DNA of 64,000 bases from Streptomyces zagrosensis (GCF_014203645.1 NZ_JACHJL010000012.1:62001-126000), one strand, 5' to 3'. Positions 17,950 through 26,963 are shown, numbered from the stretch's first letter. A program made the numbers and translations. The notes: generated from the letters alone by a model not told the origin.

Positions 17950-17975
17950 CGCCGCCGCGGGACGGCACCGCACGG

Positions 17976-18016
17976 GGCAGGGCCCTGGACTGCGACGCGC
18001 GGTTCAGGGCCCTGCC
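17976..18016 (+). terminator. Terminator of the DUF6243-like gene
   Basis: GGCAGGGCCCTG (17976-17987) pairs perfectly with CAGGGCCCTGCC (18005-18016) over a 17-base loop, 27 bases past the stop codon. Confidence 0.75.
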
Positions 18017-18089
18017 GCCGTATCCGGGGCCCAGCCGCCGTACCGGGCGCGGCCGGTCCCGCTCGGCTCCTCGGCTGACCACCCACATC

Positions 18090-18215
18090 TCAGCCGACCA
18101 CCCGGGGCAGCCGCAGATTCAGCAGGCCCGTCACTGCCACCACCCCGAACTGCACCAGCAGCGTGACCACCGGCGCGTTCCCCGTGCCCAGTCCGGGCGA
18201 CACCGCAGCCAAGGA
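18090..18215 (-). pseudogene. C-terminal remnant of a membrane protein
   Basis: On the minus strand a ~41-codon tail reads SLAAVSPGLGTGNAP, then a hydrophobic helix VVTLLVQFGVVAVTGLLNL, then RLPRVVG and a stop at 18090. The frame is closed by a stop upstream near 18295 and no start or earlier membrane segment is present. It looks like the last helix of a transporter-like gene truncated next to the IS5-type remnant. Family unknown. Confidence 0.35.
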
Positions 18216-18353
18216 TTGTCCGTAACTGACCTTCGCACCGGTGCGGGCGAGCCTTCCCCTGGCCCTTGTAGCCCGTCCTCGCGCCCCTCACACCCCCCGC
18301 CTCGGAGCCCGCACAGCCTGAGCCTGCGGTCGGTTGCCGATCCGCCCGTTCGT

Positions 18354-18665
18354 CTATCCGGCGAGGGCGAGACTGCGCAGTCGTGGGATGCCGAGCATGG
18401 CGTGGTGGCCGCCGTCGCCTTTGTGGCGGCAGTCGTGGAGGAGCTTCCAGGTCTTCATGCGGGTGAAGACGTGCTCGACGCGGGCGCGGACCTGCTTGTG
18501 GGACTTGTTGTGCACCTGCTTCCAGCTGGGCAGCTTCTCGCCTCTGCCGCGCCTGTGGGACATGGCAAGGCCGGTGCCCGGGTAGCTGCTGTCAGCGATC
18601 GTCATGGTGTTGCCGACGGCGGCCTTGGCTCCGCATTCTTGCCATGCTTTGCAGTCGTTGCGGTT
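18354..18665 (-). pseudogene. IS5-family transposase, C-terminal fragment
   Basis: About 103 codons matching the end of IS5-type DDE transposases: NRNDCKAWQECGAKAA, MTIADSSYPGTGL, HRRGRGEKLPSWKQVHNKSH, RARVEHVFTRMKTWKLLHDC and HHAMLGIPRLRSLALAG before the stop. The N-terminal two thirds, including most of the catalytic core, is absent, and no terminal inverted repeats were found. The fragment is dead. Confidence 0.8.
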
Positions 18666-18734
18666 GCCGATGCTGAACTCGTACGGGTCCGGCTTTGGCC
18701 GGATGGGCAGGCGCGGGGAACATGTAAGGCGCAC

Positions 18735-18779
18735 AGAACATATAGAACATATAGAACATATAGAACAAGCAGAACACGC
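18735..18779. repeat. 9-bp tandem repeat (AGAACATAT)3 plus two variants
   Basis: Three perfect AGAACATAT units followed by AGAACAAGC and AGAACACGC, period 9, 45 bases. It is strikingly AT rich for this genome and lies between the IS5 remnant and the N-acetyltransferase ribosome binding site. Confidence 0.8.
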
Positions 18780-18815
18780 GATGGACGCGGAGTGCGGGTA
18801 AGGGTGGGAGAGGCT

Positions 18816-19739
18816 GTGAGCGAGTTCCTGTGGGGCGGTGACCGACTGGACTTGGACGCGTACCTGGCGCGCATCGGTGTCGCCGGAGCGGCGGGACCTG
18901 AGGAGACTGGCGGAGCGTCGGGCCCGGCGTCGTTGGCCGGGGCGGGGGGCCTTGGGGCTGCCCAGGGGAGTGCCGCGGGCGGGTTCGCCGCCGATCTGGA
19001 GACGTTGCGCACTTTGCACCGGGCGCATGTGGCGGCGTTTCCGTTCGAGAACTTGCAGGTTCTGCTGGGGCGGCCGGTCCTTTTGGACGTAGAAGCCCTG
19101 CAAGCCAAGATGGTGCGTCAGCGGCGCGGGGGCTACTGCTATGAGCAGAACCTGCTGTTCGCGGCCGTGCTGGAGCGGCTCGGCTTTTCTTTTACGGGGC
19201 TCGGAGCGCGGGTGCGGATGGGCTCGGACAAGCTGCTGGCCGACACTCATATGCTGCTGCGGATCTCGCTGGGCGATGCGGAGTGGATCGCGGACGTGGG
19301 CTTCGGCGGTGAGGGGCTTTTGGAACCGCTGCCGTTTAGCGATGGTGTCCAGCGCAGCCAGGGTGACTGGACGTTCGGGCTCGCGCGCGAGGCCGGCCCG
19401 GTCTGGGTGCTGCGGTCGCTGCACCCAGATGGCTGGTTTGACCTGTACACCTTCACCTCGGAGGAGCGGTACCCGGTCGATTACGAGGTCCGCAACTACT
19501 ACGTCTCCACGCACGAGCGCTCTCCCTTCGTCTCCCGGCCGGTGGTCCAGCAAACCGAGCCGGGCGCACGGCGCAGCCTCGTCGGCGCGCGGTTGTCTTT
19601 CGCGCGCCCCGATGGTTCGTGGGAGGAACGCGAGGTTGAGTCGGACGAGTTGGTTGATGTGCTGTTCAGTGAGTTCGGTATCGAACTGAGCGAGGCCGAT
19701 GGGAACAAGCTTGTCCAGGGGTATGCCTCCGGTTCGTGA
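18816..19739 (+). CDS. Arylamine N-acetyltransferase
   Basis: 307 aa from a GTG preceded by GGGAGAG. NAT enzymes transfer acetyl from acetyl-CoA to arylamines or amide-forming intermediates, and homologues act in ansamycin-type amide closure. The catalytic triad is clear: Cys108 in RRGGYCYEQN, His145 in DTHMLLRI and Asp160 in WIADVGFGGEG. Residues ~24-58 form a Gly/Ala-rich insert absent from most relatives. There are no polyketide genes nearby, so a general detoxification role is more likely. Confidence 0.9.
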   Translation: MSEFLWGGDRLDLDAYLARIGVAGAAGPEETGGASGPASLAGAGGLGAAQGSAAGGFAADLETLRTLHRAHVAAFPFENLQVLLGRPVLLDVEALQAKMVRQRRGGYCYEQNLLFAAVLERLGFSFTGLGARVRMGSDKLLADTHMLLRISLGDAEWIADVGFGGEGLLEPLPFSDGVQRSQGDWTFGLAREAGPVWVLRSLHPDGWFDLYTFTSEERYPVDYEVRNYYVSTHERSPFVSRPVVQQTEPGARRSLVGARLSFARPDGSWEEREVESDELVDVLFSEFGIELSEADGNKLVQGYASGS

Positions 19740-19772
19740 CGGTGGCGGTCGTATGGGCCGTACGATGGCGCG

Positions 19773-20378
19773 GTGCTGGTCAAGTGGATTCGCTGTTCCG
19801 TCGTGGACCGTCCTGGGTTCGAGCGTGGGCAGCGGAAATGGGCGGGGTTGCTCGGCGAGCCGGGTTTCCGTGGGCAGGGTGGCGGGTGGAGCCGTAAGCG
19901 TCCGGACGTGGCGCACATATTCGGCTTCTGGGAAAGCAGGGCGTTCTACGACTCCTTCATGGCGCGATCGCATGACCGGCTGGCGGCCGGCCAGGCCGGA
20001 ACGTACAAGGACATGCAAGTGCTGCTCTTTGAGCGGCAGTTCGACGTGAAGGTGGGCTTCCAGCCCCGCTTCACCGATGTGGACGTGGTGCGGGTCGCGC
20101 ACTGCCAGGTGCACGCGGACCGGGTCGAGCACTTCACCCTGATGCAGGAGAAGGTCTGGAACCCGGCCATGGCTGGGTCACCCGGCATGCTCCGCGGCGT
20201 ATTCGGTCATGCTCCCGGCAACGAATTCCTCGTCCTGTCGATGTGGAATTCGGCGGCTGAACACGGCAAATACCGGGAGGAGCGGGTGCAAAGGCTCGGC
20301 TCCCGGGCCGAGGTGGACGTGGATATCGCCGCGCTAGCCGGCGACGTTGTCGCAACGGAGCCGTCGTGGACGGTGTGA
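19773..20378 (+). CDS. YdbC-like protein with two ABM-type (DUF4937) domains
   Basis: 201 aa from GTG. Two ferredoxin-like repeats are suggested: residues 1-90 (MLVKWIRCSVVDRPGFERGQ to VLLFERQ) and 105-200 (VRVAHCQVHADRVEHF to VDVDIAALAG). This matches the YdbC/DUF4937 family related to antibiotic-biosynthesis monooxygenase folds; no catalytic role is established. It starts 33 bases after the acetyltransferase stop and may be cotranscribed. Confidence 0.65.
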   Translation: MLVKWIRCSVVDRPGFERGQRKWAGLLGEPGFRGQGGGWSRKRPDVAHIFGFWESRAFYDSFMARSHDRLAAGQAGTYKDMQVLLFERQFDVKVGFQPRFTDVDVVRVAHCQVHADRVEHFTLMQEKVWNPAMAGSPGMLRGVFGHAPGNEFLVLSMWNSAAEHGKYREERVQRLGSRAEVDVDIAALAGDVVATEPSWTV

Positions 20379-20468
20379 GGAAACGGGTGTGCCACACCGC
20401 GGGATAGACCGCGGCGGCTGCCGAGGCTTCCCTCGCATGGCGGGCTGTGCGCCGCGGTGTCACCCGCC

Positions 20469-21347
20469 TCACCTGCTGCGTTGATCAGGTCGCGCGGAGG
20501 CCTTGGCGGGCCGTGGCGAGCCGGCTCCGCCGAGACCGGCTGGTTCTTGCGTGAGGGGTGCCTCCCTCTGGTCATCGGTGCGCTTCGGAGCGTCGGCTTC
20601 GGTGGCACGTTGCCGGGCTTCCTCGTCAGTTTGCGGGGTGGTGGTGTGCGGGCCTGTTGGTGAGGTGGCAGTCCCGGCAGGGGCGGTAGGCGCGCTCACA
20701 TAGGCCCCGGCACGGGTCGCGACGAGCGCGGCAAGGGCGCTCTGTTCGGCGTGCAGGGGGGCTAGGGGTTCGTGGGTGACGAAGACGCGGAAGAAGAGAG
20801 GGGCTGAGACGGCGCGCGCGACGGCTTCGGCGTCGGTGCCAAGGGGAGCCTCGCCTCGCTCGATGGCCCGGCTGATCAAGGGCCCACACCGGCTGAACCG
20901 CTCGCGGTAGAAGGCACGCAGCCCTTGTGCGGCACGCTCCGACTGGAAGGCCGCGGCGATAAACGCTGAGGGCGCGGCGGCTGTGGCGCGGTCGCCGAAG
21001 GTGGCCGTGACCTCGTTGGCCAGAGCACGTAGATCGCCTTCGAGGGTGCCGGTGTCCGGCGGTGACCAGGAATCCTCCCCTGCGAGGTCGAGTGCGTCCG
21101 CGATCAGACCGTCAACGCTGCCCCAGCGCCGGTACAGCGTGGTCTTGTGAACCCCTGAGTGCTCCGCGACGTACTCGACGGTCAGGCCCGGATAGCCGTG
21201 ATCCGAGAGGCCAGTGAGGACGGCGTCGCGGACGGCCGCCCGAGTGCGGGCCGTGCGCCCGCCGGGACGTACGGTCCCCGGCAGCTGATCGGCAGGTTCT
21301 CGATTCAATTGCGACTCCCGTTGCGTTAGGTCGGGCGAGTGTGTCAT
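20469..21347 (-). CDS. TetR-family regulator, divergent from ABC-F gene
   Basis: 292 aa. HTH at about 35-80 (ARTRAAVRDAVLTGLSDHG, GLTVEYVAEHSGVHKTTLYR). The ligand domain follows to ~215, then a long Pro/Thr/Ala-rich tail (~75 aa) that is unusual for TetR proteins. Its start is 62 bases from the ABC-F start, and inverted repeats lie between them, so it probably represses the ABC-F gene and itself. Ligand unknown, perhaps an antibiotic. Confidence 0.85.
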   Translation of the reverse strand: MTHSPDLTQRESQLNREPADQLPGTVRPGGRTARTRAAVRDAVLTGLSDHGYPGLTVEYVAEHSGVHKTTLYRRWGSVDGLIADALDLAGEDSWSPPDTGTLEGDLRALANEVTATFGDRATAAAPSAFIAAAFQSERAAQGLRAFYRERFSRCGPLISRAIERGEAPLGTDAEAVARAVSAPLFFRVFVTHEPLAPLHAEQSALAALVATRAGAYVSAPTAPAGTATSPTGPHTTTPQTDEEARQRATEADAPKRTDDQREAPLTQEPAGLGGAGSPRPAKASARPDQRSR

Positions 21348-21373
21348 GCTGATCGTAACGCAACAACGGTTGC
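21320..21373. promoter_or_regulatory. Candidate TetR operators between TetR and ABC-F genes
   Basis: GCAAC-aacg-GTTGC (21360-21373) is a compact inverted repeat in the intergenic region. TAACGCAAC (21356-21364) also pairs with GTTGCGTTA (21320-21328) across the TetR start codon. Either or both could bind the TetR protein. Confidence 0.5.
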
Positions 21374-21409
21374 ATTTGAAGCCTGGTCGCTGAGTCTGGA
21401 GGATTTCGG

Positions 21410-23023
21410 TTGCCTACTCAAATCTCACTGCGCGGCGTCACCGTCTCCCGTGGGGACCGACTGCTGCTCGATGCTGTGTCCTTCTCCGTCCGTCCGGGCG
21501 AGCGGATCGGCATCGTCGGGGAAAACGGTGCAGGCAAGTCCACTCTGCTGCGCCTGCTGGCCGGCGTGGACCGGCCCGATGAGGGGGTGGTGATCACGGT
21601 CGCCGAGGGAGGGGCGGGCTACCTCGGGCAGGCTCCGCAACTACCCCAGGACCGTACGGTTGGCGATGCGATAGACCAGGCCTTGGACGAACTGCGGGCC
21701 ATGGAGCGACGGCTGCGTGCGCTGGAGCAGATCCTTGGCGAGGCCGGCCCCCAGGAGCTGGCGGAATACGGCGAACTGCTCGCTGCATTCGAGGAGCGCG
21801 GTGGGTATGAGGCCGATGCTCGTGTGGACAAGGCCCTGCATGGCCTGGGCCTCGCGCACATCGGCCGCGAGCGACGCCTTGGCGGGCTCTCCGGCGGTGA
21901 GCAGGCCCGGCTGGGGTTGGCCTGTATGGTCGCAGCCGCCCCCGAGGTGATGCTGCTCGATGAGCCGACCAACCACCTCGACACCGCGGCGCTGACCTGG
22001 CTGGAGGGCGCCCTGCGGGCTCACTTGGGCACGGTGCTCGCGGTCTCGCATGACCGGGTCTTCCTGGAGCGGGTAGCCACCGCTGTCCTGGAGGTGGACG
22101 GTGAGCGGTGCGCACTCGTGCGGTACGGAGGCGGGTACTCGACATACGTCGAGGAACAGGCCGCAGCCCGTCGCCGCTGGGAACAGTCCTACGAACAGTG
22201 GTGCGCACAGACTGCCGCGCTCGCCGAGATCGCCGTCACCACCGCCCCACGCGTCGCCCCCGGTCGGGCGAGGAAAGACGGCAACAAGATGGCCTACGAC
22301 CGGGACAAGGGCCGTGTCCAAGCATCGGTCTCCACCCGGGTGCGCAATGTGCAGGAACGGCTGCGCCGGCTCCACGAGGACCCGGTGCCCAGGCCGCCGG
22401 ACCCGCTGCGGTTCACCGCCACGCCTGCGGCGGGCACGGCAGGCGGGGAGCTCGTGGGCCTTAGCGGCGTGCGAGTGGCCGATCGGCTCACCGTGGACGC
22501 CCTGTCGGTGCGCGCCGGGGAGCGACTGCTGATCCACGGCGCCAACGGGGCGGGTAAGTCCACGCTGCTGCGGGTCATGGCCGGAGTGATCCAGCCGGAC
22601 GAGGGCCGGGTGATACGCCGAGGAAGGATCGGCTACCTCGCCCAGGAGATACCGGTGGACAACCCCACGGAGCGGCTGCTGGCCACATTTGGTCGGGGCC
22701 TGCCGGAGGGGCCTGAGGAACACGCCCAGCGGCTGCTGTCCTACGGGCTGTTTCGCGCACGCGATCTGCATGTGCCGGTGGGCTCCCTCTCGGTTGGCCA
22801 GCGCCGCCGCCTGGCGCTTGCCCGATTGATGGCCAGGCCAGCGGATCTGCTGTTGCTCGATGAGCCGACCAATCACCTTGCACTCAGCTTGGTTGAGGAG
22901 TTGGAGGAGGCCCTTGGGAGGTGGTCCGGTGCTCTGGTGGTGGTCTCCCACGACCGGCTGCTGCGCAGCCGCTTCACCGGCGCTCACCGTGAGATACGCG
23001 ACGGGCGACTGGCCGGCGGCTGA
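21410..23023 (+). CDS. ABC-F family ATPase, putative ribosome protection
   Basis: 537 aa from TTG with GGAGG seven bases upstream. Two ATP-binding cassettes without membrane segments: first GENGAGKSTLL, LSGGEQARL, LLDEPTNHLD; second GANGAGKSTLL, LSVGQRRRL, LLDEPTNHL. The linker is about 80 residues and charged. ABC-F proteins act at the ribosomal E site; members paired with TetR regulators in streptomycetes often give resistance to ribosome-targeting drugs. Resistance function is inferred only; a housekeeping translation factor cannot be excluded. Confidence 0.88.
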   Translation: MPTQISLRGVTVSRGDRLLLDAVSFSVRPGERIGIVGENGAGKSTLLRLLAGVDRPDEGVVITVAEGGAGYLGQAPQLPQDRTVGDAIDQALDELRAMERRLRALEQILGEAGPQELAEYGELLAAFEERGGYEADARVDKALHGLGLAHIGRERRLGGLSGGEQARLGLACMVAAAPEVMLLDEPTNHLDTAALTWLEGALRAHLGTVLAVSHDRVFLERVATAVLEVDGERCALVRYGGGYSTYVEEQAAARRRWEQSYEQWCAQTAALAEIAVTTAPRVAPGRARKDGNKMAYDRDKGRVQASVSTRVRNVQERLRRLHEDPVPRPPDPLRFTATPAAGTAGGELVGLSGVRVADRLTVDALSVRAGERLLIHGANGAGKSTLLRVMAGVIQPDEGRVIRRGRIGYLAQEIPVDNPTERLLATFGRGLPEGPEEHAQRLLSYGLFRARDLHVPVGSLSVGQRRRLALARLMARPADLLLLDEPTNHLALSLVEELEEALGRWSGALVVVSHDRLLRSRFTGAHREIRDGRLAGG

Positions 23024-23131
23024 CCGCTGTCACTGCTATCACTTGCTATCACTGCTGTTCGTGCTGTCCGGACGCGCGGTCCTGCAACCGTCCCCACGGC
23101 AGTCGAACGATGGTCGATCTAGGGTGGCCGC

Positions 23132-23812
23132 ATGGCACGACCCCAGCGCATTGTCCTTGTCCGGCACGGCGAGTCCGAGGGAAACGTCGATGACACCGTC
23201 TACGAAAGAGAGCCTGACCATGCGCTGGCCCTGACGCCCAAAGGCCAGCAACAGGCCGCCGAAGCGGGTGCCGAACTACAGAAGGCCTTCGCGAACGAGG
23301 AGATTTCCGCGTATGTCTCCCCGTACCGCCGCACTCACGAGACGTTTCATCTGCTGGGTCTTGACCCCTCGCGGACGCGGGTACGGGAGGAGCCGAGGCT
23401 CCGGGAGCAGGACTGGGGTAATTGGCAGGACCGAGACGATGTTCGCAGGCAGAAGGCGTACCGCGATGCATACGGCCACTTCTTCTACCGGTTTGCGCAG
23501 GGCGAGTCCGGCGCTGATGTATACGACCGGGTGGGTGCCTTCCTGGAGAGTCTGTGGCGCAGCTTCGAAGACCCTGGTCACCCGTCCAACGTTCTGCTGG
23601 TGACTCACGGTCTGACCATGCGGTTGTTCTGCATGCGCTGGTTTCACTGGAGCGTCGCGGAGTTTGAGGCGCTGTCCAACCCGGGCAACGCCGAATATCG
23701 GTCCCTGGTGCTGGGCGACGACGGACGGTACCGCCTTGACCGGCCCTTCGAGCGCTGGTGCACCCCTGAGCCGTATCCGCTACCGGTTAGAGTTCGCTGC
23801 GATGACCGCTGA
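23132..23812 (+). CDS. Histidine phosphatase (phosphoglycerate mutase-like)
   Basis: 226 aa. The phosphohistidine motif VRHGESEGN is at residues 9-17; the second catalytic His is in LLVTHGLTMRLF. Acidic and aromatic segments between them (EPRLREQDWGNWQD) match the broad-specificity phosphatase branch rather than glycolytic mutase. The end overlaps the ADP-ribosylglycohydrolase start by 11 bases, so the two are translated together. Substrate unknown. Confidence 0.85.
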   Translation: MARPQRIVLVRHGESEGNVDDTVYEREPDHALALTPKGQQQAAEAGAELQKAFANEEISAYVSPYRRTHETFHLLGLDPSRTRVREEPRLREQDWGNWQDRDDVRRQKAYRDAYGHFFYRFAQGESGADVYDRVGAFLESLWRSFEDPGHPSNVLLVTHGLTMRLFCMRWFHWSVAEFEALSNPGNAEYRSLVLGDDGRYRLDRPFERWCTPEPYPLPVRVRCDDR

Positions 23813-24695
23813 CCGCTTCGAACGTGCCCACGCGAGCCTGCGCGGGTTGGCCGTGGGCGACGCCCTCGGTTCCCAGTTCTTCGTCCCCGCCAACTATCCC
23901 TCCCTTCAAGCACGCGCGTTGCCGACCGGCCCATGGCAGTGGACCGACGACACCGAGATGGCCTGCTCCGTGTTGGCCATCTTGGCGGTGCACGGCCGCA
24001 TCGATCAGGACGCGCTCGCCGCCTCGTTCGCCACGCACCACGACTTCGACCGCGGTTACGGTCCGGCGGTGAATCGGATGCTGAGACTGGTCAGGGAGGG
24101 GGCGGACTGGCGCAAACTGGCCGCCGGACTCTTCAACGGCCAGGGCTCTTGGGGCAACGGCGCCGCCATGCGCATCGCCCCGCTAGGTGCCTGGTATGCG
24201 GGCGATCCCGAACAGGCGTCCCATCAGGCGGAGATCTCCGCGTACACCACGCATCAGCACCGAGAGGCGGTGGCGGGAGCAATGGCGGTAGCGGCTGCTG
24301 CGGCCTTGGTCGCCGACCCGGCTGGACCCAAGGAGCCAGAGCGGTTGCTGGATGAGGTGGTGGCGCTGGTGCCGCGCAGCGCGGTCCAGGCGGGGGTGCG
24401 GCGCGCCCGCGACATGCTCGACTTCGCTGACCCCGTCACCGTCGCCGCCGTGCTTGGTTGTGGGCGCCGTACGAGCGCGCATGACACGGTGCCGTTCGCG
24501 CTATGGGCAGCGGCGGGTCATCTCGCTTCCTACGAGCAGGCATTTTGGGCGACCGCGCAAGCAGGCGGCGACGTGGATACCACCTGCGCGATCGTCGGTG
24601 GCATCGTCGCGGCCAGAGTGCAAAGTGCCCCACCCGCCACGTGGCAGGAGCGTACCGAGAAACTCCCCGACTGGGTGCCCGCCACGGCGCGCTGA
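23802..24695 (+). CDS. ADP-ribosylglycohydrolase family protein
   Basis: 297 aa. ADPRH/DraG enzymes remove ADP-ribose from proteins or nucleic acids using two Mg ions. Signatures: LRGLAVGDALGSQFF (10-24), WTDDTEMA (metal ligands, about 45-52), NGAAMRIAPLGAW and the C-terminal GGDVDTTCAIVGGIVAARV carrying the second metal ligands. The start ATG overlaps the phosphatase gene. The coupling suggests related nucleotide-sugar or ADP-ribose metabolism, which is inference. Confidence 0.88.
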   Translation: MTADRFERAHASLRGLAVGDALGSQFFVPANYPSLQARALPTGPWQWTDDTEMACSVLAILAVHGRIDQDALAASFATHHDFDRGYGPAVNRMLRLVREGADWRKLAAGLFNGQGSWGNGAAMRIAPLGAWYAGDPEQASHQAEISAYTTHQHREAVAGAMAVAAAAALVADPAGPKEPERLLDEVVALVPRSAVQAGVRRARDMLDFADPVTVAAVLGCGRRTSAHDTVPFALWAAAGHLASYEQAFWATAQAGGDVDTTCAIVGGIVAARVQSAPPATWQERTEKLPDWVPATAR

Positions 24696-24899
24696 TCAAG
24701 GCGCCGCTCGGGCCGCCGACCACGGGGCCCGGTGGCCCCTGAGCGCTACGCGTCGGGGCCACGGGAGCGGATCGGCGCCTTGTGATCGGTTCGCACGCCG
24801 GTTGCACGCTGGTTTGTCCGCTGATGGCATGGCGGTGCCGCCGGTCTCGCGCTCGCCGCGGTGCCGCTCAGTGCCTCAATGTGGCTCTGGCACACCTTG

Positions 24900-25340
24900 A
24901 TCATGAACAGTTTCACCACGAAGGTGACGCCCACCAGCGCCGAGGCCGCGCTGAAGAGAGGCATGCGAGGTGCCGCGCGTCATCGCCTCGTGACCCCATG
25001 ACACGGGCGGTTTTCCGGCCTCGCCTCGGACCGCATCGGCCCTCTGTTCCGTAGTGCTGCCAGCCAGCCGGTCAGCCGGTCAGGAAGAAGGAGGCTGCTC
25101 CTCGGCCTCGGCTTCGTCCTCACAGGCTCGCGGAGGTGAAGATCGTCATCAAACGTCATCAATATGGAAAGCCCGAGTGCACCGCACATCTGCTGCATTG
25201 CATTGAGCAGCCCGGATGCCGCCCCCGCTTCGTGTCGGGCAACACTGCAAACAGCGGTGACAGCGACGGTGAGGATGAGGGTGACGAAGTGCAAACGTAT
25301 GCCGAAGCCGAAGCGGACCATCGGGCCCACGGATGCTTCC
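24900..25340 (-). pseudogene. Decayed DHA2-type MFS drug exporter
   Basis: The minus strand keeps the strongly conserved DHA2 exporter segment ARHEAGAASGLLNAMQQ and GALGLSILMT (core 25154-25336) after hydrophobic FVTLILTVAVTAVC. A last membrane helix (SALVGVTFVVKLFMIK) lies in another frame near 24905-24955. The N-terminal ten or so helices are absent and the frame is broken. The surrounding 24696-25528 contains no intact gene. Confidence 0.6.
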
Positions 25341-25528
25341 GCCGTACGAACTGTCGGGCGTGATCGCGAGCTCCCAGGTCTTGCCGATGCCTGCGATGGC
25401 CGTTCCCGACGCGGCACGGCTTGCGGCCGAATCACTGGCAGCAGCCGCAGTGAGAGGCCGGCGCGCGTGATGCTTTCCTCCTCCGGGTGGACACTCGCTG
25501 ACCCAAGCGGCGTAGTCTTAGCCTCGCC

Positions 25529-26239
25529 ATGCCCTACGAACCGCCCACCCACACCGTCGAGCGCTCATTGCGCGCCACGACCGGAGCCAAAATCATCGCC
25601 GGAGTCGATGAGGTCGGCCGTGGAGCGTGGGCTGGTCCGGTCACCGTCTGCGCCGCCATCACCGGGTTGCGCCGCCCGCCCACCGGACTCACCGACTCCA
25701 AGCTACTGACGCGGGATCGCCGTACGGAGATGGCCGCGGTGCTGGCCACCTGGGTGACCGCGCACGCACTCGGCCACTCATCGCCCGAAGAGATCGACAA
25801 GTTGGGTATGACCGAGGCGCTGCGGCTCGCCGCGACACGTGCCTTGGACGCGCTGCCGGTGCGGCCCGACGCGGTGATCCTCGACGGCAAGCACGACTAT
25901 CTCGGCGTACCTTGGCGGGTCCGAACGGTGATCAAGGGCGACCAGTCGTGCATCGCTGTAGCCGCCGCCTCCGTGCTGGCAAAGGTGCAGCGGGACGCGA
26001 TGATGGCGGAACTGGGCGTCGGCTGTGCTGAGTTCCGCTTTGAAGACAACGTGGGTTACCCGTCGCCCACGCACCGTGCCGCCCTGGAGGAACTGGGCCC
26101 CACCGTGCATCACCGGTTGTCCTGGGCCTACCTGGACTCGCTGCCGCGCTGGCAGCACCTCAAGCGGCCCCGAGTCGCTCCGGAAATCGCCGACTTGGAG
26201 AGCGAAGGCCAGCTCGGTTTCGACTTCACAGGGGCCTAA
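25529..26239 (+). CDS. rnhB: Ribonuclease HII
   Basis: 236 aa. RNase HII nicks 5' of single ribonucleotides embedded in DNA and removes RNA from hybrids. The catalytic acids are in AGVDEVGRGAWAGPV (Asp27, Glu28), VILDGKHDYL and SCIAVAAASVLAKVQRDAMM. C-terminal tail of ~40 residues is typical of actinomycetes. Placement of rnhB here agrees with conserved streptomycete order. Confidence 0.93.
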   Translation: MPYEPPTHTVERSLRATTGAKIIAGVDEVGRGAWAGPVTVCAAITGLRRPPTGLTDSKLLTRDRRTEMAAVLATWVTAHALGHSSPEEIDKLGMTEALRLAATRALDALPVRPDAVILDGKHDYLGVPWRVRTVIKGDQSCIAVAAASVLAKVQRDAMMAELGVGCAEFRFEDNVGYPSPTHRAALEELGPTVHHRLSWAYLDSLPRWQHLKRPRVAPEIADLESEGQLGFDFTGA

Positions 26240-26297
26240 ATCGCCCAACCGGCCACCCGCCGGCGCGACCCGCGTCGGCGTTTGATAGACATCACAC

Positions 26298-26927
26298 ATG
26301 CCTCTCATCCCCGAGGAGCCTCAGATTCACGAGAGTGTCCCGGGTCCCCGCGTAGCGCCGGCTTCCGGCCATGCAGCGGCGACCCCCCGTCCCGTTCCCG
26401 GCCCTGGCCCCCGGCCCGTCCCGATGCGGCCCGGTCGTCCCGGATCGAACCGAGGCCCGGCGACCCCGGCGCAGCGCACGTCCTCGGACGCTGCGCGGCC
26501 CGCGTCGGTCCCCGCCGCCGTCCCGTCCAAGGTGTCAACTACGCCGCAGATCCAGCTCATCCCCGCCTCTGAGCAGGGGGCGCTGGACGCCGCGGACGAA
26601 GCCGTTGACCTGCTGTTCGACTCCGGCCGTGCACCCGGTGAGGTGTTGGTGCTCACGACCGGCGATCCGCACCCGTGGGCGGCGCACGAGCTGTCCTTCG
26701 GCGAGGCGTCGTACTGGGCGCAGCACGACGCAGGCGATGACGTTTTCTACGCAGCCGCTGACGCCGGCCGCGCCAGCGGCCGTCCGGTCGTGGTCGTGGC
26801 CGTCAACGGTGGCGCCGACGACGCCGTGGCCCAGTTGCTGCCCAAGGCGATGTCCCGTGCCGGTGTACTGCTCATCGTTTGCGGCGACCCGCAGCGGATC
26901 AACAGCATGCTTACCGCGGGCGTTTAG
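26298..26927 (+). CDS. Conserved hypothetical, Pro-rich N-terminus
   Basis: 209 aa. Residues 1-85 are proline/alanine/arginine rich and likely disordered. The C-terminal ~120 residues form an alpha/beta pattern (GEVLVLTTGD, PVVVVAVNGG, AGVLLIVCGDPQRINSML) reminiscent of the last RecA-like lobe of helicases, but no Walker motif is present. It follows rnhB by 58 bases in the same direction. I do not recognise a characterised family. Confidence 0.7.
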   Translation: MPLIPEEPQIHESVPGPRVAPASGHAAATPRPVPGPGPRPVPMRPGRPGSNRGPATPAQRTSSDAARPASVPAAVPSKVSTTPQIQLIPASEQGALDAADEAVDLLFDSGRAPGEVLVLTTGDPHPWAAHELSFGEASYWAQHDAGDDVFYAAADAGRASGRPVVVVAVNGGADDAVAQLLPKAMSRAGVLLIVCGDPQRINSMLTAGV

Positions 26928-26963
26928 CTCCCGCGGGCCAGCCGCGCCAACCTGATGTACGCC

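Noticed and set aside
20394..20460. ACACCGCGG ... CCGCGGTGT inverted repeat as terminator between the YdbC-like and TetR genes
   Set aside because: Nine-base arms but a 49-base loop; too open to call a terminator.
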